Source: Brevibacillus humidisoli (GTDB lineage Bacteria; Bacillota; Bacilli; Brevibacillales; Brevibacillaceae). Taken from it: 64,000 nucleotides of DNA. The position numbers and the translations under genes were made by a program. Under the pieces are notes generated by a model, which was not told where the DNA came from, did no database searches, and worked only from the letters and a program-made list of their open reading frames with translations. Positions 8,718-17,677 of the stretch are shown here, in pieces (position 1 is the stretch's first letter; every line of letters begins with the position of its first letter). The stretch is from assembly GCF_020923435.1 (NCBI RefSeq), contig NZ_CP087263.1:4684001-4748000 (forward strand), in the 5' to 3' direction.

Positions 8718-9686
8718 TTACACCCACCACATCTCAGCGAGGGGTTCGCGGATCAGCACTTGCTGCAAGTTTTGCACGGCCTTTGTAAAGCCCTCGTCAA
8801 CCGACATCAACCCGTCTTCGTGTTCAATGCTGACGACACCATCGTAGCCGACCAGACGGAGGGAGCTGATGATGTCGGCCCAGGTTTTCAAGTCGTGCCC
8901 ATAACCTACCGTGCGGAACTGCCAGGCGCGGTCCAGCATCTGGGCGTACGATTGCATGTCCGTGACACCGTGATGGTTGACGTTGACCGTATCTATCGCG
9001 GTGTCTTTGGCATGGAAATGATGAATCGCTCCTGCCTTGCCGAGAATTCGTACCGCTTGTACCGGATCAATTCCCTGCCACCACATGTGGCTCGGATCAA
9101 GATTGGCGCCGAGAGCTTGACCGGTCGCCTCCCGCAGCCGGAGCAGCGTGGCCGGCGTGTGCACAGAAAAGCCGCCATGCAGCTCCAGACCGATTTTTAC
9201 GCCATGTTCGGCAGCGAACTGCTCCATCTCGCGCCAGTACGGGATCACTTTCTGCTCCCACTGCCAGGCGAGAATCTCCTGGTAGTCGTTGGGCCACGGT
9301 GCCACCGGCCAATTGGGGTATTTGGCATGCTCATGATCCCCGGGACAGCCGGAGAAGGTATTGACAACCGGCACCTCCAGTTTTTCTGCCAAACGCACGG
9401 TCATCAGAAAGTTGTCGTGGTAAGCCTGGGCGATCTGTTTCTGCGGGTGCAGCGGATTGCCATGACAGCTTAATGCGCTGATGATCAACCCTCTGGATTC
9501 TACCGCTTGTTTAAAAGCTCGTCTCTTTCCACTGTCAGCGAGTAGCTCTTCCGCGTTGCAGTGGGCATTCCCGGGGTAACTGCCTGTGCCCACTTCCACT
9601 GCGTCCAATCCTTTTGCAGCTACGTAATCCAACGTCTCTTCCCACGATTTTTGTGCAAACAGAACGGTGAAGACACCTAACTTCAT
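8718..9686 (-). CDS. Sugar phosphate isomerase/epimerase (xylose isomerase-like TIM barrel)
   Basis: The 322-residue product begins MKLGVFTVLFAQKSWEETLDYVAAKGLDAVEVG, the first strand and helix of an AP-endonuclease-2/xylose-isomerase-like barrel. The metal-binding acidic and histidine residues typical of IolE/IolH/YcjR-like enzymes are visible in GLELHGGF, GANLDPSHMWWQ, HHFHAKD and SIEHED. Reactions in this family are isomerisation, epimerisation or dehydration of sugars and inositols. It is transcribed divergently from the LacI regulator, and a regulator palindrome lies in its promoter. It is therefore probably a catabolic enzyme for the substrate taken up by the ABC importer at 10994-14758. 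GGAGGTG precedes the ATG. Confidence 0.8.
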   Translation of the reverse strand: MKLGVFTVLFAQKSWEETLDYVAAKGLDAVEVGTGSYPGNAHCNAEELLADSGKRRAFKQAVESRGLIISALSCHGNPLHPQKQIAQAYHDNFLMTVRLAEKLEVPVVNTFSGCPGDHEHAKYPNWPVAPWPNDYQEILAWQWEQKVIPYWREMEQFAAEHGVKIGLELHGGFSVHTPATLLRLREATGQALGANLDPSHMWWQGIDPVQAVRILGKAGAIHHFHAKDTAIDTVNVNHHGVTDMQSYAQMLDRAWQFRTVGYGHDLKTWADIISSLRLVGYDGVVSIEHEDGLMSVDEGFTKAVQNLQQVLIREPLAEMWWV

Positions 9687-9718
9687 CGTCGCACCTCCAA
9701 AAAATAGTTGACACCACG

Positions 9719-9771
9719 AAATGTAATCGATTACATTTTTAATTGTAGATCATTTTAGAAAATACAGTCAA
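9719..9771 (-). promoter_or_regulatory. Promoter and LacI-type operator of the epimerase gene
   Basis: On the minus strand TTGACT (complement of 9766-9771) and TACAAT (complement of 9742-9747) are 18 bases apart. The 20-bp perfect palindrome AAATGTAATCGATTACATTT (9719-9738) lies just after the -10 box, where a bound repressor would block initiation. Confidence 0.75.
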
Positions 9772-9827
9772 TAGATACCTCATGACGTCCCAACTTATCC
9801 TATCCAGGCTTGCAGATCATGCTTGTG

Positions 9828-9872
9828 TTGACAGTACCGTGCGTTCATATTACCTTAGCCGTAATCGATTAC
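9828..9872 (+). promoter_or_regulatory. Promoter and operator of the LacI-family gene
   Basis: TTGACA (9828-9833), a 17-base spacer and TACCTT (9851-9856) are followed by the perfect palindrome GTAATCGATTAC (9861-9872) at the expected transcription start. This implies autoregulation of the gene at 9898. Confidence 0.7.
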
Positions 9873-9897
9873 AACTAAAAAGGAAGTAGGACAAACG

Positions 9898-10890
9898 ATG
9901 ATAACGATTCAACAAGTGGCCAAGGAGGCGGGAGTATCGGTAGCCACCGTGTCGCGCGTGCTGAACAAACACCCGTCCGTCTCGCTGAAGACCCGCCAGA
10001 AGGTGGAGAGCGTCATTGAACGGCTGCACTACGAACCCAACATGCTGGGTCGCAACCTGCGCATCTCGCAGAGTAGAATGCTCTTGGTGCTGGTTCCCAG
10101 TATCTCTAACCCCTTTTACTCCAAAATCGTACAGGGGATCGAAGACGTCACCCGCAAACACCATTACAATATTTTGCTGTGCACCACGGACACCGATATT
10201 GAGCGGGAGATGATCTACCTCGATCTGGTGAAGCACAAACTGGCCGATGGGGTGATCTCGATGGATCCGGCCGCCGATCTCGACCACCTGACAGGGGAGG
10301 GCAGACAGTTCCCGGTCATCCAGTGCTGTGAATACAGCGAAAACCTGCAGATTCCCTACGTCTCCATCGACAATCGAACCGCAGCGTATAAAGCGGTAAA
10401 ACATTTGATCACCCTCGGGCACCGCAAGATTGCGATGATTAACTCTGATCAGCGCTTTTTGTACGCCCGACTGCGCAAAGAGGGCTACCTGAAAGCATTG
10501 GAGGAATACGGCATCGCCTGCCGCGAGGAGTGGGTGATTCACACCGATCTGGGGTTTGAGAGCGGACAGCGGGCCATGCGTGCCTTTCTCGCTCTTGAAG
10601 AGAAACCGACAGCCGTCTTCTGTGTCTCGGACACGCTGGCGATCGGGGCGTTAAAAGGCATAAAAGAAGAAGGGGTGCGTGTGCCACAGGACATAGCTGT
10701 CGTCGGCTTTGACAATATCCAGTTTGCCGCTATGATGAATCCGACGCTGACCACAGTTGCACAGCCGATGTATGAGATGGGTTGTGAGGCGGCAAGGATG
10801 TTGATCCACAAGCTGAATCATCCGGACGATTCCCTGCGCAGCGTGATTTTGGATCATGAACTAATCATCCGGGAATCAACCATGGGATAA
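9898..10890 (+). CDS. LacI family transcriptional regulator
   Basis: The 330-residue protein has the LacI helix-turn-helix and hinge at its N-terminus (TIQQVAKEAGVSVATVSRVLNKHPSVSLKTR, then LHYEPNMLGRNLR). A periplasmic-binding-protein-like effector domain follows, with the family motif AVVGFDNIQFAAMMNPTLTTV. LacI proteins bind palindromes with a central CG. The three GTAATCGATTAC sites, before this gene, before the divergent epimerase and before the downstream binding-protein gene, fit that exactly. It therefore most likely represses its own gene, the epimerase and the ABC operon until the sugar ligand is present. GGAAGTAGG precedes the ATG. Confidence 0.9.
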   Translation: MITIQQVAKEAGVSVATVSRVLNKHPSVSLKTRQKVESVIERLHYEPNMLGRNLRISQSRMLLVLVPSISNPFYSKIVQGIEDVTRKHHYNILLCTTDTDIEREMIYLDLVKHKLADGVISMDPAADLDHLTGEGRQFPVIQCCEYSENLQIPYVSIDNRTAAYKAVKHLITLGHRKIAMINSDQRFLYARLRKEGYLKALEEYGIACREEWVIHTDLGFESGQRAMRAFLALEEKPTAVFCVSDTLAIGALKGIKEEGVRVPQDIAVVGFDNIQFAAMMNPTLTTVAQPMYEMGCEAARMLIHKLNHPDDSLRSVILDHELIIRESTMG

Positions 10891-10923
10891 GCGCACCGCT
10901 GGTGTGCATCCTCCGGCCCTTTT

Positions 10924-10963
10924 TGTAATCGATTACATAAAGCGAGCCGGGTGCAAATAGAAT
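10924..10963 (+). promoter_or_regulatory. LacI-type operator and probable -10 of the sugar ABC operon
   Basis: The palindrome TGTAATCGATTACA (10924-10937) is the third copy of the regulator site. TAGAAT (10958-10963) is a likely -10 box, with TTACAT inside the operator as a poorly spaced -35. Binding here would cover the -35 region of the operon starting at 10994. Confidence 0.65.
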
Positions 10964-10993
10964 ACAGGGGAAGAGTAGAGGAGGATGGAAAAA

Positions 10994-11992
10994 ATGAAAG
11001 CGCTTCAAAAATGGGTAAGCGGCTTCGCCATTCTTGCGCTGCTGCTCGCATTGGCGGGCTGTGGCGGACAGAGCCAAAGCACAGGGGGATCATCTACAGG
11101 TACAGCGGGAGAAACGGCAGCAGGAGGCGAGAAGGCAAAGACGATCGGGATGTCGTTTCCCGCAGCGGATCACGGCTGGCTGGGAGCGATTATCAAAAAT
11201 GCGGAGGATGAGGCAAAAGCTCAAGGCATCCAGTACGTGATTACGACCGCCGCCGATCCCAACAAGCAGACGAACGACGTGGAAGATCTGATCTCGCAAA
11301 AAGTGGACGCGATCGTGATGCTGCCAATCGAATCGGCTGCCCTGACGCCCGTTGCCAAAAAAGTAAAGGAAGCGGGCATACCGCTGGTGATTGTTGACCG
11401 CGAGATCGAAAGTGACGACTTTACGGCATTGGTGAAGGGGGACAACAAAGGGATTGGGCAGGGGGCAGGCAAGTACCTCGCTGAACAATTAGGCGGAACA
11501 GGCAAGATTGTAGAGATTATCGGTGTCCCCAGCTCCGTCACGACGCTGCGCAGCGAAGGATTCCGGGAGGCGATTCAAGACCACCCCGGCATGGAGATCA
11601 TCGTCAGTCAGTCCGGCGACTTCCAGAAAGAAAAGTCGCTGCACGTGATGCAAAACATCCTGCAGTCGCAGCCGCAGATCGACGCCGTCTACACCCATGA
11701 CGACGAGATGGCCCTGGGGGTTCTGCAGGCAATCAAGGAAGCCAATCGTACGGACATCAAGATTGTTACCGGAGCCGGCGGCCACAAAGATGTCTACAAG
11801 CTGATCAAAGATGGCGACAGCCTGTTGAAAGCTACCTTTATCTATTCGCCGCTGATGGTGAAAGACGCAGTAAAAGTAGCGGTTGATATCGTCAATGGCA
11901 AGACGCCAAGCGAGAAAGAGATCGTCCTCGAAGCTGCACAGGTGACCCAGGAGAATGTTGACCAGTATTACGATGAAAATGCGAACTATTAA
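10994..11992 (+). CDS. Sugar ABC transporter substrate-binding lipoprotein (RbsB-like)
   Basis: The 332-residue protein starts with a lipoprotein signal peptide ending LALAGC (lipidated C23), then a Gly/Ser/Thr linker and a type I periplasmic-binding fold. Family motifs are KTIGMSFPAADHGWLGAIIKNAEDEAKAQG and VDAIVMLPIES, with GEANRTDIKIVTGAGG-like segments near the C-terminus. It captures a monosaccharide or polyol outside the membrane for the ATPase and permease downstream. ATG 10994 has GAGGAGG nine bases upstream; ATG 10985 touches that site and is less likely. The specific sugar is unknown; the dehydrogenase and isomerase in the locus suggest a pyranose or inositol-like ligand. Confidence 0.85.
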   Translation: MKALQKWVSGFAILALLLALAGCGGQSQSTGGSSTGTAGETAAGGEKAKTIGMSFPAADHGWLGAIIKNAEDEAKAQGIQYVITTAADPNKQTNDVEDLISQKVDAIVMLPIESAALTPVAKKVKEAGIPLVIVDREIESDDFTALVKGDNKGIGQGAGKYLAEQLGGTGKIVEIIGVPSSVTTLRSEGFREAIQDHPGMEIIVSQSGDFQKEKSLHVMQNILQSQPQIDAVYTHDDEMALGVLQAIKEANRTDIKIVTGAGGHKDVYKLIKDGDSLLKATFIYSPLMVKDAVKVAVDIVNGKTPSEKEIVLEAAQVTQENVDQYYDENANY

Positions 11993-12290
11993 AGAGAACA
12001 CGCCAACTATTTAAGCCAACCATACTAGTAGAGTCAACTACTAAAAAATGGAATCACCAACTGTTGAAACGGCAATGCTGCTTCGCAAGGAAGGCAAGTC
12101 CCTGGCGACATAGCGAGAAGGATCGGCCGACAGGGACGAAGAACGGAAGAACTGCCTGCAGCACGAAGCCGTCCGTCGTTTTAGACGGCAGCGAAGCTGG
12201 CCTCAAAAAAGCTGAGAAACTGCGGCAAAGCAGGAGACCGTATTGCTTTTACGCAGTTTCATCAGCATGTGCGGGGAAGGGGGAGCAAGC
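11993..12290 (+). other. Intercistronic region with a strong stem-loop
   Basis: The gap between binding protein and ATPase is 298 bases, long for an operon. A two-part hairpin lies at 12217-12259. AAACTGCG (12217-12224) pairs with CGCAGTTT (12252-12259), and inside it AAAGCA (12227-12232) pairs with TGCTTT (12244-12249). It has no T-run, so it more likely protects the binding-protein mRNA from 3' decay than stops transcription. A smaller GCCGTC/GACGGC hairpin lies upstream. Confidence 0.5.
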
Positions 12291-13796
12291 ATGGAATACA
12301 TTCTCCAGATGCAGGGAATCACCAAGTCATTTCATCAGGTACAAGTAGTAAAAGGGGTCGACTTTCAGCTTGGAGCGGGAGAAGTACATGCCCTGCTGGG
12401 GGAAAACGGCGCAGGAAAATCGACCCTGATGAACATACTGGGTGGCGTGCTGTCACCCGACGACGGTGAGATTCGCCTGTTTGGCCGCAGCGCTGTCCTA
12501 TCCGATCCCCGTGCGGCCAAAGCATTGGGAATCAGCTTTATCCATCAGGAGCTGCACGTCGTAAGCGATCTGCGCGTGTACGAGAACTTGTTTCTGGGAG
12601 CCGAACTGACCGACCGGTTCGGATTTCTGCAGGTGGACGAGATGTGTCGCCAAACGACGGAGATTTTGGCCAAGATCGGGATCTCTCTCGATCCCAAGGC
12701 GTATGTGCGAGATTTGGACGCTTCTTTCAAGCAGATTATCGAGATTGCCAGAGCGCTGCGAGCAGAGGCCAAAATCATCATCATGGACGAACCGACCACT
12801 TCACTGACCGATCATGAGACCAACAAGCTGATGGCACTGATCCGTTCTCTGAAACAGTCGGGGGTCAGCATCATCTACATCTCGCACAAGCTGAAAGAAG
12901 TGCTGGAGGTCTGTGATCGGTTTACCGTTCTCAGAGATGGCAGTCTGGCTGGGACGGGCGACATCGCTGGCGTGGATGAGGAACAGATTACACGGATGAT
13001 GGTAGGACGCTCGGTAGCGGGGCAGGACTACTACGTGACGCGCTCGGAGGGGACAGCTCGGCTGGAGGTGCAGCAATTGAGCTGTAACCGTCTTTTCCGC
13101 AATGTCTCCTTTACCCTGCATCAAGGAGAGATTCTCGGCTTTACCGGACTTGCCGGGGATGGCAGGACGGAACTGTTCGAATGTATCTTCGGCTACCGCA
13201 AAAAAACGGCCGGACAGATCCTGGTTGACGGCAAGCCAGTGCAGATCACCCATCCCCGGCACGCTCTGCAAGCGGGGATCGGCTTTGTACCTAAGAATCG
13301 AAAAGAGAATGCGATCATCAAAGACTTGAGCGTGTTGTCCAACATGAGTTTGACCGCTCTGCAGCAGTACGGGAAGTACGGATGGATTGATACCAGACGT
13401 GAACGGCAGATGTTTTCCCAGTACAAGGAGCAGCTGAACATCAAGGTGGCCGATCCGGACAGTTCAATCGTTACTTTGAGCGGCGGCAACCAACAAAAGG
13501 TGGTATTAGCCAAATGGCTGGAGGTAAACGCCGATATCCTGATTTTTGACAACCCGACACAAGGGATCGATGTGGGCGCTAAAAGCGACATCTACCACCT
13601 GATCATGGATCTGGCCCGACAGGGAAAAGCGATCGTCATCCTCTCTTCGGAGGTGCCGGAGATATTGAAGCTGTGCGATCGGGTAATCGTGATGCATCAA
13701 GGGGAGGTCACCGCTACTCTGGAACGGTCACAAGCGACAGAAGAGCTGATCATGCTGCACGCAATCGGTACTAGGAAAGAGGGAATGGGGCAATGA
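12291..13796 (+). CDS. Sugar ABC transporter ATP-binding protein (RbsA/MglA-like, two domains)
   Basis: The 501-residue protein has two fused nucleotide-binding domains as in RbsA, MglA and AraG. The first has Walker A GENGAGKST and Walker B IIIMDEPTTSLT but a weak signature (LDASFKQIIEI). The second has a degenerate Walker A (GLAGDGRTE), a good signature LSGGNQQKV and Walker B ILIFDNPTQGID, with Asn where the catalytic Glu normally sits. One active and one degenerate site is common in this family. ATG 12291 follows GGGGAAGGGGGAG. The stop overlaps the permease start (ATGA), so the two are co-translated. Confidence 0.9.
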   Translation: MEYILQMQGITKSFHQVQVVKGVDFQLGAGEVHALLGENGAGKSTLMNILGGVLSPDDGEIRLFGRSAVLSDPRAAKALGISFIHQELHVVSDLRVYENLFLGAELTDRFGFLQVDEMCRQTTEILAKIGISLDPKAYVRDLDASFKQIIEIARALRAEAKIIIMDEPTTSLTDHETNKLMALIRSLKQSGVSIIYISHKLKEVLEVCDRFTVLRDGSLAGTGDIAGVDEEQITRMMVGRSVAGQDYYVTRSEGTARLEVQQLSCNRLFRNVSFTLHQGEILGFTGLAGDGRTELFECIFGYRKKTAGQILVDGKPVQITHPRHALQAGIGFVPKNRKENAIIKDLSVLSNMSLTALQQYGKYGWIDTRRERQMFSQYKEQLNIKVADPDSSIVTLSGGNQQKVVLAKWLEVNADILIFDNPTQGIDVGAKSDIYHLIMDLARQGKAIVILSSEVPEILKLCDRVIVMHQGEVTATLERSQATEELIMLHAIGTRKEGMGQ

Positions 13797-14758
13797 TGAA
13801 CCAGACGGAAGTAAAAGTGACCCGCAAAATGGGAGGGAAGGTTTCCTGGATTTGGGCCGAATACAGTGTGGCTGTAGCATTTCTGGTGATCGTGATCCTG
13901 GCGGCCTTGGCGGACAGCAGTTTTCTTACCTATACCAACCTGACCAATATTTTGCGCCAGGTCTCGATTATCGGCATCATCTCACTGGGGATGACGGTCG
14001 TGATGCTCTCGGGCGGCATCGATCTGTCGGTGGGAGCGGTGCTCGCCTTTGTCGGGGGAGTTGCACTGCTCGCTCTAAACGGCACCGAAAGCGTCCTCCT
14101 CGCCTTGGTCACGGCGCTTCTTTGCGGGGCGCTGATCGGCTTTTTGAACGGCGTGATGATCACCAAAGGAAAGATTGCCTCTTTTATTGCCACGCTGGGT
14201 GTCATGGCGGGGGCCCGTTCGTTGATTCTCTACATCGCAGACGGGGGGAGCATCTCTGGTGAGGTAGAAACGTACACCATGATCGCCAATGAGGATGTTC
14301 TCGGGATCTCTTATCCGATCATCATCTTCCTGGCTGCCACGCTGCTAGTCTACCTGTTGATGCACAAGACGCGCTTTGGGCGCTATGTATACGCGATTGG
14401 CAGCAATGAACGGGCCGCTCTACTGTCTGCCATTCGCGTCGACCGGGTTAAAATCGGCGTCTACATGCTCTGCAGCTCGTTTGTGGCATTGGCAGCAGTG
14501 GTTGAGTCGTCGCGTCTCAATTCGATCTCTTCTGCCAGCTCCGGACTCGCCTATGAGCTGGATGCTATCGCCGCCGTCATCATCGGGGGAACCCGGATGA
14601 GCGGAGGGCGGGGAAAAGTGATCGGGACCTTCTTTGGGGTCCTCATCCTGGGAATCCTGAACAACATGATGAACCTGTTAAATGTGTCGCCGTATCTGCA
14701 GGGACTGGTGAAAGGGCTGATCATTATCATCGCTGTCCTGCTGCAAAAGAAGGATTAG
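13793..14758 (+). CDS. Sugar ABC transporter permease (RbsC-like)
   Basis: The 321-residue protein has eight to ten TM helices and the BPD_transp_2 signatures of ribose-type permeases: LGMTVVMLSGGIDLSVGAV, GKIASFIATLGVMAGARS, FGRYVYAIGSNERAA and AVIIGGTRMSGGRGKVIGTF. It forms the channel for the sugar bound by the lipoprotein at 10994. ATG 13793 overlaps the ATPase stop; ATG 13796 is an equally good start three bases on. The substrate is not deducible from the permease. Confidence 0.9.
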   Translation: MMNQTEVKVTRKMGGKVSWIWAEYSVAVAFLVIVILAALADSSFLTYTNLTNILRQVSIIGIISLGMTVVMLSGGIDLSVGAVLAFVGGVALLALNGTESVLLALVTALLCGALIGFLNGVMITKGKIASFIATLGVMAGARSLILYIADGGSISGEVETYTMIANEDVLGISYPIIIFLAATLLVYLLMHKTRFGRYVYAIGSNERAALLSAIRVDRVKIGVYMLCSSFVALAAVVESSRLNSISSASSGLAYELDAIAAVIIGGTRMSGGRGKVIGTFFGVLILGILNNMMNLLNVSPYLQGLVKGLIIIIAVLLQKKD

Positions 14759-14830
14759 GTTCTGTCGTATCGCTGTAGTATGGGAAGAGCCGATACGTTT
14801 TCATACAAAGGAAAGAGCGGAGGGGACAAG

Positions 14831-15880
14831 ATGACGATACATGTAGCAATCATTGGCTGCGGCTCGATTGCCGAGTTTCGCCATGCGCCGGAGTACGCCA
14901 ACAATCCGCACGTGACGATTGCCGCCTTTTACGATCGCAACCGGGAGAGAGCGGAGCAACTGGCCAACCGATATGGAGGGCGAGTGGTGGACGATTACCG
15001 CGAGATTATGGAGGATAAGACCATTGACGCCATCAGCGACTGTTCTTCCAATGAGACTCATCACGTGATCAGCACACTGGCTCTGCAGCACGGCAAGCAT
15101 GTGTTGTGCGAGAAACCGCTTGCGATCACTCTGGAGCACGCCGCAGAAATCATCCGTGCCCAAAAAGAGTCGGGCAAAATCCTGATGGTCGGACACAATC
15201 AACGACTGAGCAAAGCACATCAAAAAGCAAAGCAAATCCTGCAAAGCGGCGAACTGGGCAAAGTCCTTTCCTTTCAAACGAACTTCGGCCACAGAGGGCC
15301 GGAGCACTGGAGCGCGACCAAGGGCTCGACCACCTGGTTCTTTGACAAACAGCGTTCCGTGCTGGGGGTGGCCGGAGACCTGGGCATCCATAAAGTAGAC
15401 CTGATCCGTTATCTGCTGGACGATGAATTCGCGGAAGTAACCGCGCTGCAGGGCGTGCTGGACAAAAAGGACGGACAGGGCAATCCGATAGCTGTATGCG
15501 ACAACATGGTTTGCCTGTTTCGGATGACGAGCGGCACTATGGGTACAGCCTCATTTAGCTGGACGTACTACGGAGAAGAGGACAACAGCACGATTCTCTA
15601 CTGCCAGCATGGAGAGATGCGGATCTACGCCGACCCTACCTATCCATTGGAGATCGTCAAACCGAATGGGGAGAGGATCAGGTACCAGTTGGCGGCGATG
15701 CAGACGAACGACAACCAGACCAACAGCGGCGTGATAGATGCCTTTGTCGACAGCATTGTAATGGGAGCGGCGCCACCGATCAGCGGAGAAGACGGGCTGA
15801 TCGCCTTGCGAGTGGTGTGGGCCGCTCTCGAATCGGCCGAACGGGGGATTAAGCTGCGAATTGATCCACCCGCCTATTGA
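14831..15880 (+). CDS. Gfo/Idh/MocA family oxidoreductase
   Basis: The 349-residue NAD(P)-dependent dehydrogenase has a Rossmann start AIIGCGSIAEFRHAP (residues 6-20). The substrate-domain hallmarks are HVLCEKPLAIT with K95, and GDLGIHKVDLIRYL with D183 and H187. Relatives oxidise hydroxyls of glucose, inositols, 3-keto sugars or N-acetyl sugars. It lies 72 bases after the permease, preceded by GGAGGGGAC, and is probably the last gene of the LacI-controlled operon. With the isomerase at 8718 and possibly the FAD enzyme at 15897 it would feed the imported compound into metabolism. The substrate is unknown. Confidence 0.85.
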   Translation: MTIHVAIIGCGSIAEFRHAPEYANNPHVTIAAFYDRNRERAEQLANRYGGRVVDDYREIMEDKTIDAISDCSSNETHHVISTLALQHGKHVLCEKPLAITLEHAAEIIRAQKESGKILMVGHNQRLSKAHQKAKQILQSGELGKVLSFQTNFGHRGPEHWSATKGSTTWFFDKQRSVLGVAGDLGIHKVDLIRYLLDDEFAEVTALQGVLDKKDGQGNPIAVCDNMVCLFRMTSGTMGTASFSWTYYGEEDNSTILYCQHGEMRIYADPTYPLEIVKPNGERIRYQLAAMQTNDNQTNSGVIDAFVDSIVMGAAPPISGEDGLIALRVVWAALESAERGIKLRIDPPAY

Positions 15881-15896
15881 GTCCCGTCCAAAAAGG

Positions 15897-17468
15897 TTAC
15901 ACCGCGCGCATGGAGGGCCAGGACAGTTCCACCCCTTCGCGTGTCAGCAGCCGCTGGAATTCAGCCAACTCCTGCGGATCGTTGCGGACCGATCGGGGGG
16001 AGAGCTTCCTCTCCAGGCAGTATGCGGCAATGTACCCGGCTGCTTCTCCTATGTTCCACTCTACGGGGTGGAGCCGGAAGCAGCCGTTTGTGATATGGGT
16101 TACCCCGGCATTTTTGCAGGCCGGCAGCAGATTGTCCACCCGTATTGGAATCAGGCAGCCGAGTGGTATCTGGTACGGCAAGGATGGGATGTACAGGTAC
16201 GGCCGATTGCCCGTGCTGGGGTGCAGATCGATCCGATAGCAGCCGATCCCGACGGCATCAGGGAAGGTCTCGGCCTTGCCATCTGGTCGGCAAGTCGGGC
16301 TGAGGTGCTGCTCAAGCACGGTGAACTCTGCCTTGATTCGTCTCGATTCGCGCAGATAGGGAGCGATGGCCAGCCCGTCTTCGGTTCCAAAAACGTCTTT
16401 TCGCAGACGAAGTCCGGGGTACCCCTGCTTGCCATCTGGCCGTGGCGCTTCTGTCTGCAGCCAGTAGAGCAAGGACAGGCTTAGCTGCTTCGCCTGGTAG
16501 AGGTGGCGCTGCCGTTCCTTTTCACTCACCTCGATCACGGGCCCGAGCCAGAAATCGTTTTGCGGCCAGTTGACCATCGAGATGCTGCTGGGGTATAGCC
16601 CTCCTGAAAAATTGTGCTTGTCGGCAATCTGACGGTAGTCATACAGAGAGGGACGGTTGGTGCCCGGAAACAGCTCATACGTTATCGGTTCGTGTGTGTC
16701 AGGCCGCATCCCCGTCCAGCTGAGCAGCTTGTCTGGCCAGAAATCGGGCTTGTATTCGCGCCAAAAGTGGTAGGACTCCGGTTTCTCGATGGTATGATCT
16801 TCCCCCTGGTGGTAGTCGATGGCGAAACAGTGGGTAAACGCCTGCATGTCCATCGGCTGCGGCTCTCCCTGGACAGCGTGCGGCTCCCCGGTCTGCTCCA
16901 CTGATTCCGCACCCGTTACATACTCGACACCTGCGAGCGGCAGGACGTCGCCTGATTCGGTGGCATCCAAGATATAGGGGGCGGCTAGTTCCAGCCGATC
17001 ACCGCTTTCCGCGCTTTCCACTGTGATCGAGATGATCCGGTCGTCCGCCGTCTGAGCAGAGATGAGCCGATGCCGAGTCAATATCGTCACCCTGCCGCTG
17101 TGAACATACGGTGCAAGCATCTGCTGCAGGACGGAAAGAGCCGCTCGCGGCTCATGACAGAGTCGGCTGACCCAACCGTTGCCCGGGTTTAGATAGGGAT
17201 GGGCTCTCGCAGCAGGCGTCAGTGGAAAGTGGCGTCGGTAATAGTCGCGGACACCGTTGCGAAAGGCTCGATAACTGCGGGTACATCCAAACTGTTCAAT
17301 CCAGGGATGTTCATCAGGAGGTACTCCTTGGCTGGTCAGTTGACCACCGATCCAGTTGGTTTCTTCCGTCATGACTACTTGCTTGCCCAGTTTGGCAGCT
17401 GCTAGGGCGGCAGCACATCCACCGGTACCGCCGCCGACGATGACGATGTCGGCATGTTGTTCACGCAT
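15897..17468 (-). CDS. FAD-dependent oxidoreductase (FAD_oxidored family)
   Basis: The 523-residue protein opens with IVIVGGGTGGCAAALAAAKLGKQVVMTEE, a dinucleotide fold. TNWIGGQLTSQGVPPDEHPWIE and ILDATESGDVLPLAGVEYVTGAES follow, which are markers of the FAD_oxidored/xanthan-lyase-associated group. C-terminal IGCYRIDLHPS and IPIRVDNLLPACKN with THITNGCFRLHPVEWNIGEAAGYIA complete the family pattern. Members often sit in carbohydrate clusters, but few have defined reactions. It converges on the Gfo/Idh gene and no GTAATCGATTAC site lies upstream of it, so shared regulation is unproven. ATG 17468 is preceded by AGAAGGGAG. Confidence 0.75.
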   Translation of the reverse strand: MREQHADIVIVGGGTGGCAAALAAAKLGKQVVMTEETNWIGGQLTSQGVPPDEHPWIEQFGCTRSYRAFRNGVRDYYRRHFPLTPAARAHPYLNPGNGWVSRLCHEPRAALSVLQQMLAPYVHSGRVTILTRHRLISAQTADDRIISITVESAESGDRLELAAPYILDATESGDVLPLAGVEYVTGAESVEQTGEPHAVQGEPQPMDMQAFTHCFAIDYHQGEDHTIEKPESYHFWREYKPDFWPDKLLSWTGMRPDTHEPITYELFPGTNRPSLYDYRQIADKHNFSGGLYPSSISMVNWPQNDFWLGPVIEVSEKERQRHLYQAKQLSLSLLYWLQTEAPRPDGKQGYPGLRLRKDVFGTEDGLAIAPYLRESRRIKAEFTVLEQHLSPTCRPDGKAETFPDAVGIGCYRIDLHPSTGNRPYLYIPSLPYQIPLGCLIPIRVDNLLPACKNAGVTHITNGCFRLHPVEWNIGEAAGYIAAYCLERKLSPRSVRNDPQELAEFQRLLTREGVELSWPSMRAV

Positions 17469-17583
17469 GGCACAACACTCCCTTCTCTCTTTCGCTCCTT
17501 CCTGAACTTCCGTATGACTCAGTTGATCGTTCATCCATATTATTCTAGTAATAGATGGCAATCCCTTTTTTCTTTTGTTGTGC

Positions 17584-17625
17584 TTGACGAGTCCTTTATC
17601 TCTTGTTAATCTGTATTCACAATAC
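17584..17625 (+). promoter_or_regulatory. Promoter and palindrome before the HTH/MFS pair
   Basis: TTGACG (17584-17589), a 17-base spacer and TAATCT (17607-17612) are followed directly by the palindrome GTATTCACAATAC (17613-17625). The layout fits autorepression by the winged-helix protein encoded at 17678. Confidence 0.5.
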
Positions 17626-17677
17626 GATCTGGATTTACAGAATGAGTGATATATTTAGATCTAAGGTGGTGCATCAC

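Noticed and set aside
10891-10925. Intrinsic terminator after the LacI gene
   Set aside because: GCGCACC/GGTGTGC forms a short stem with a wobble pair and a three-base loop, and the T-run is 13 bases away, so it does not fit a normal terminator.
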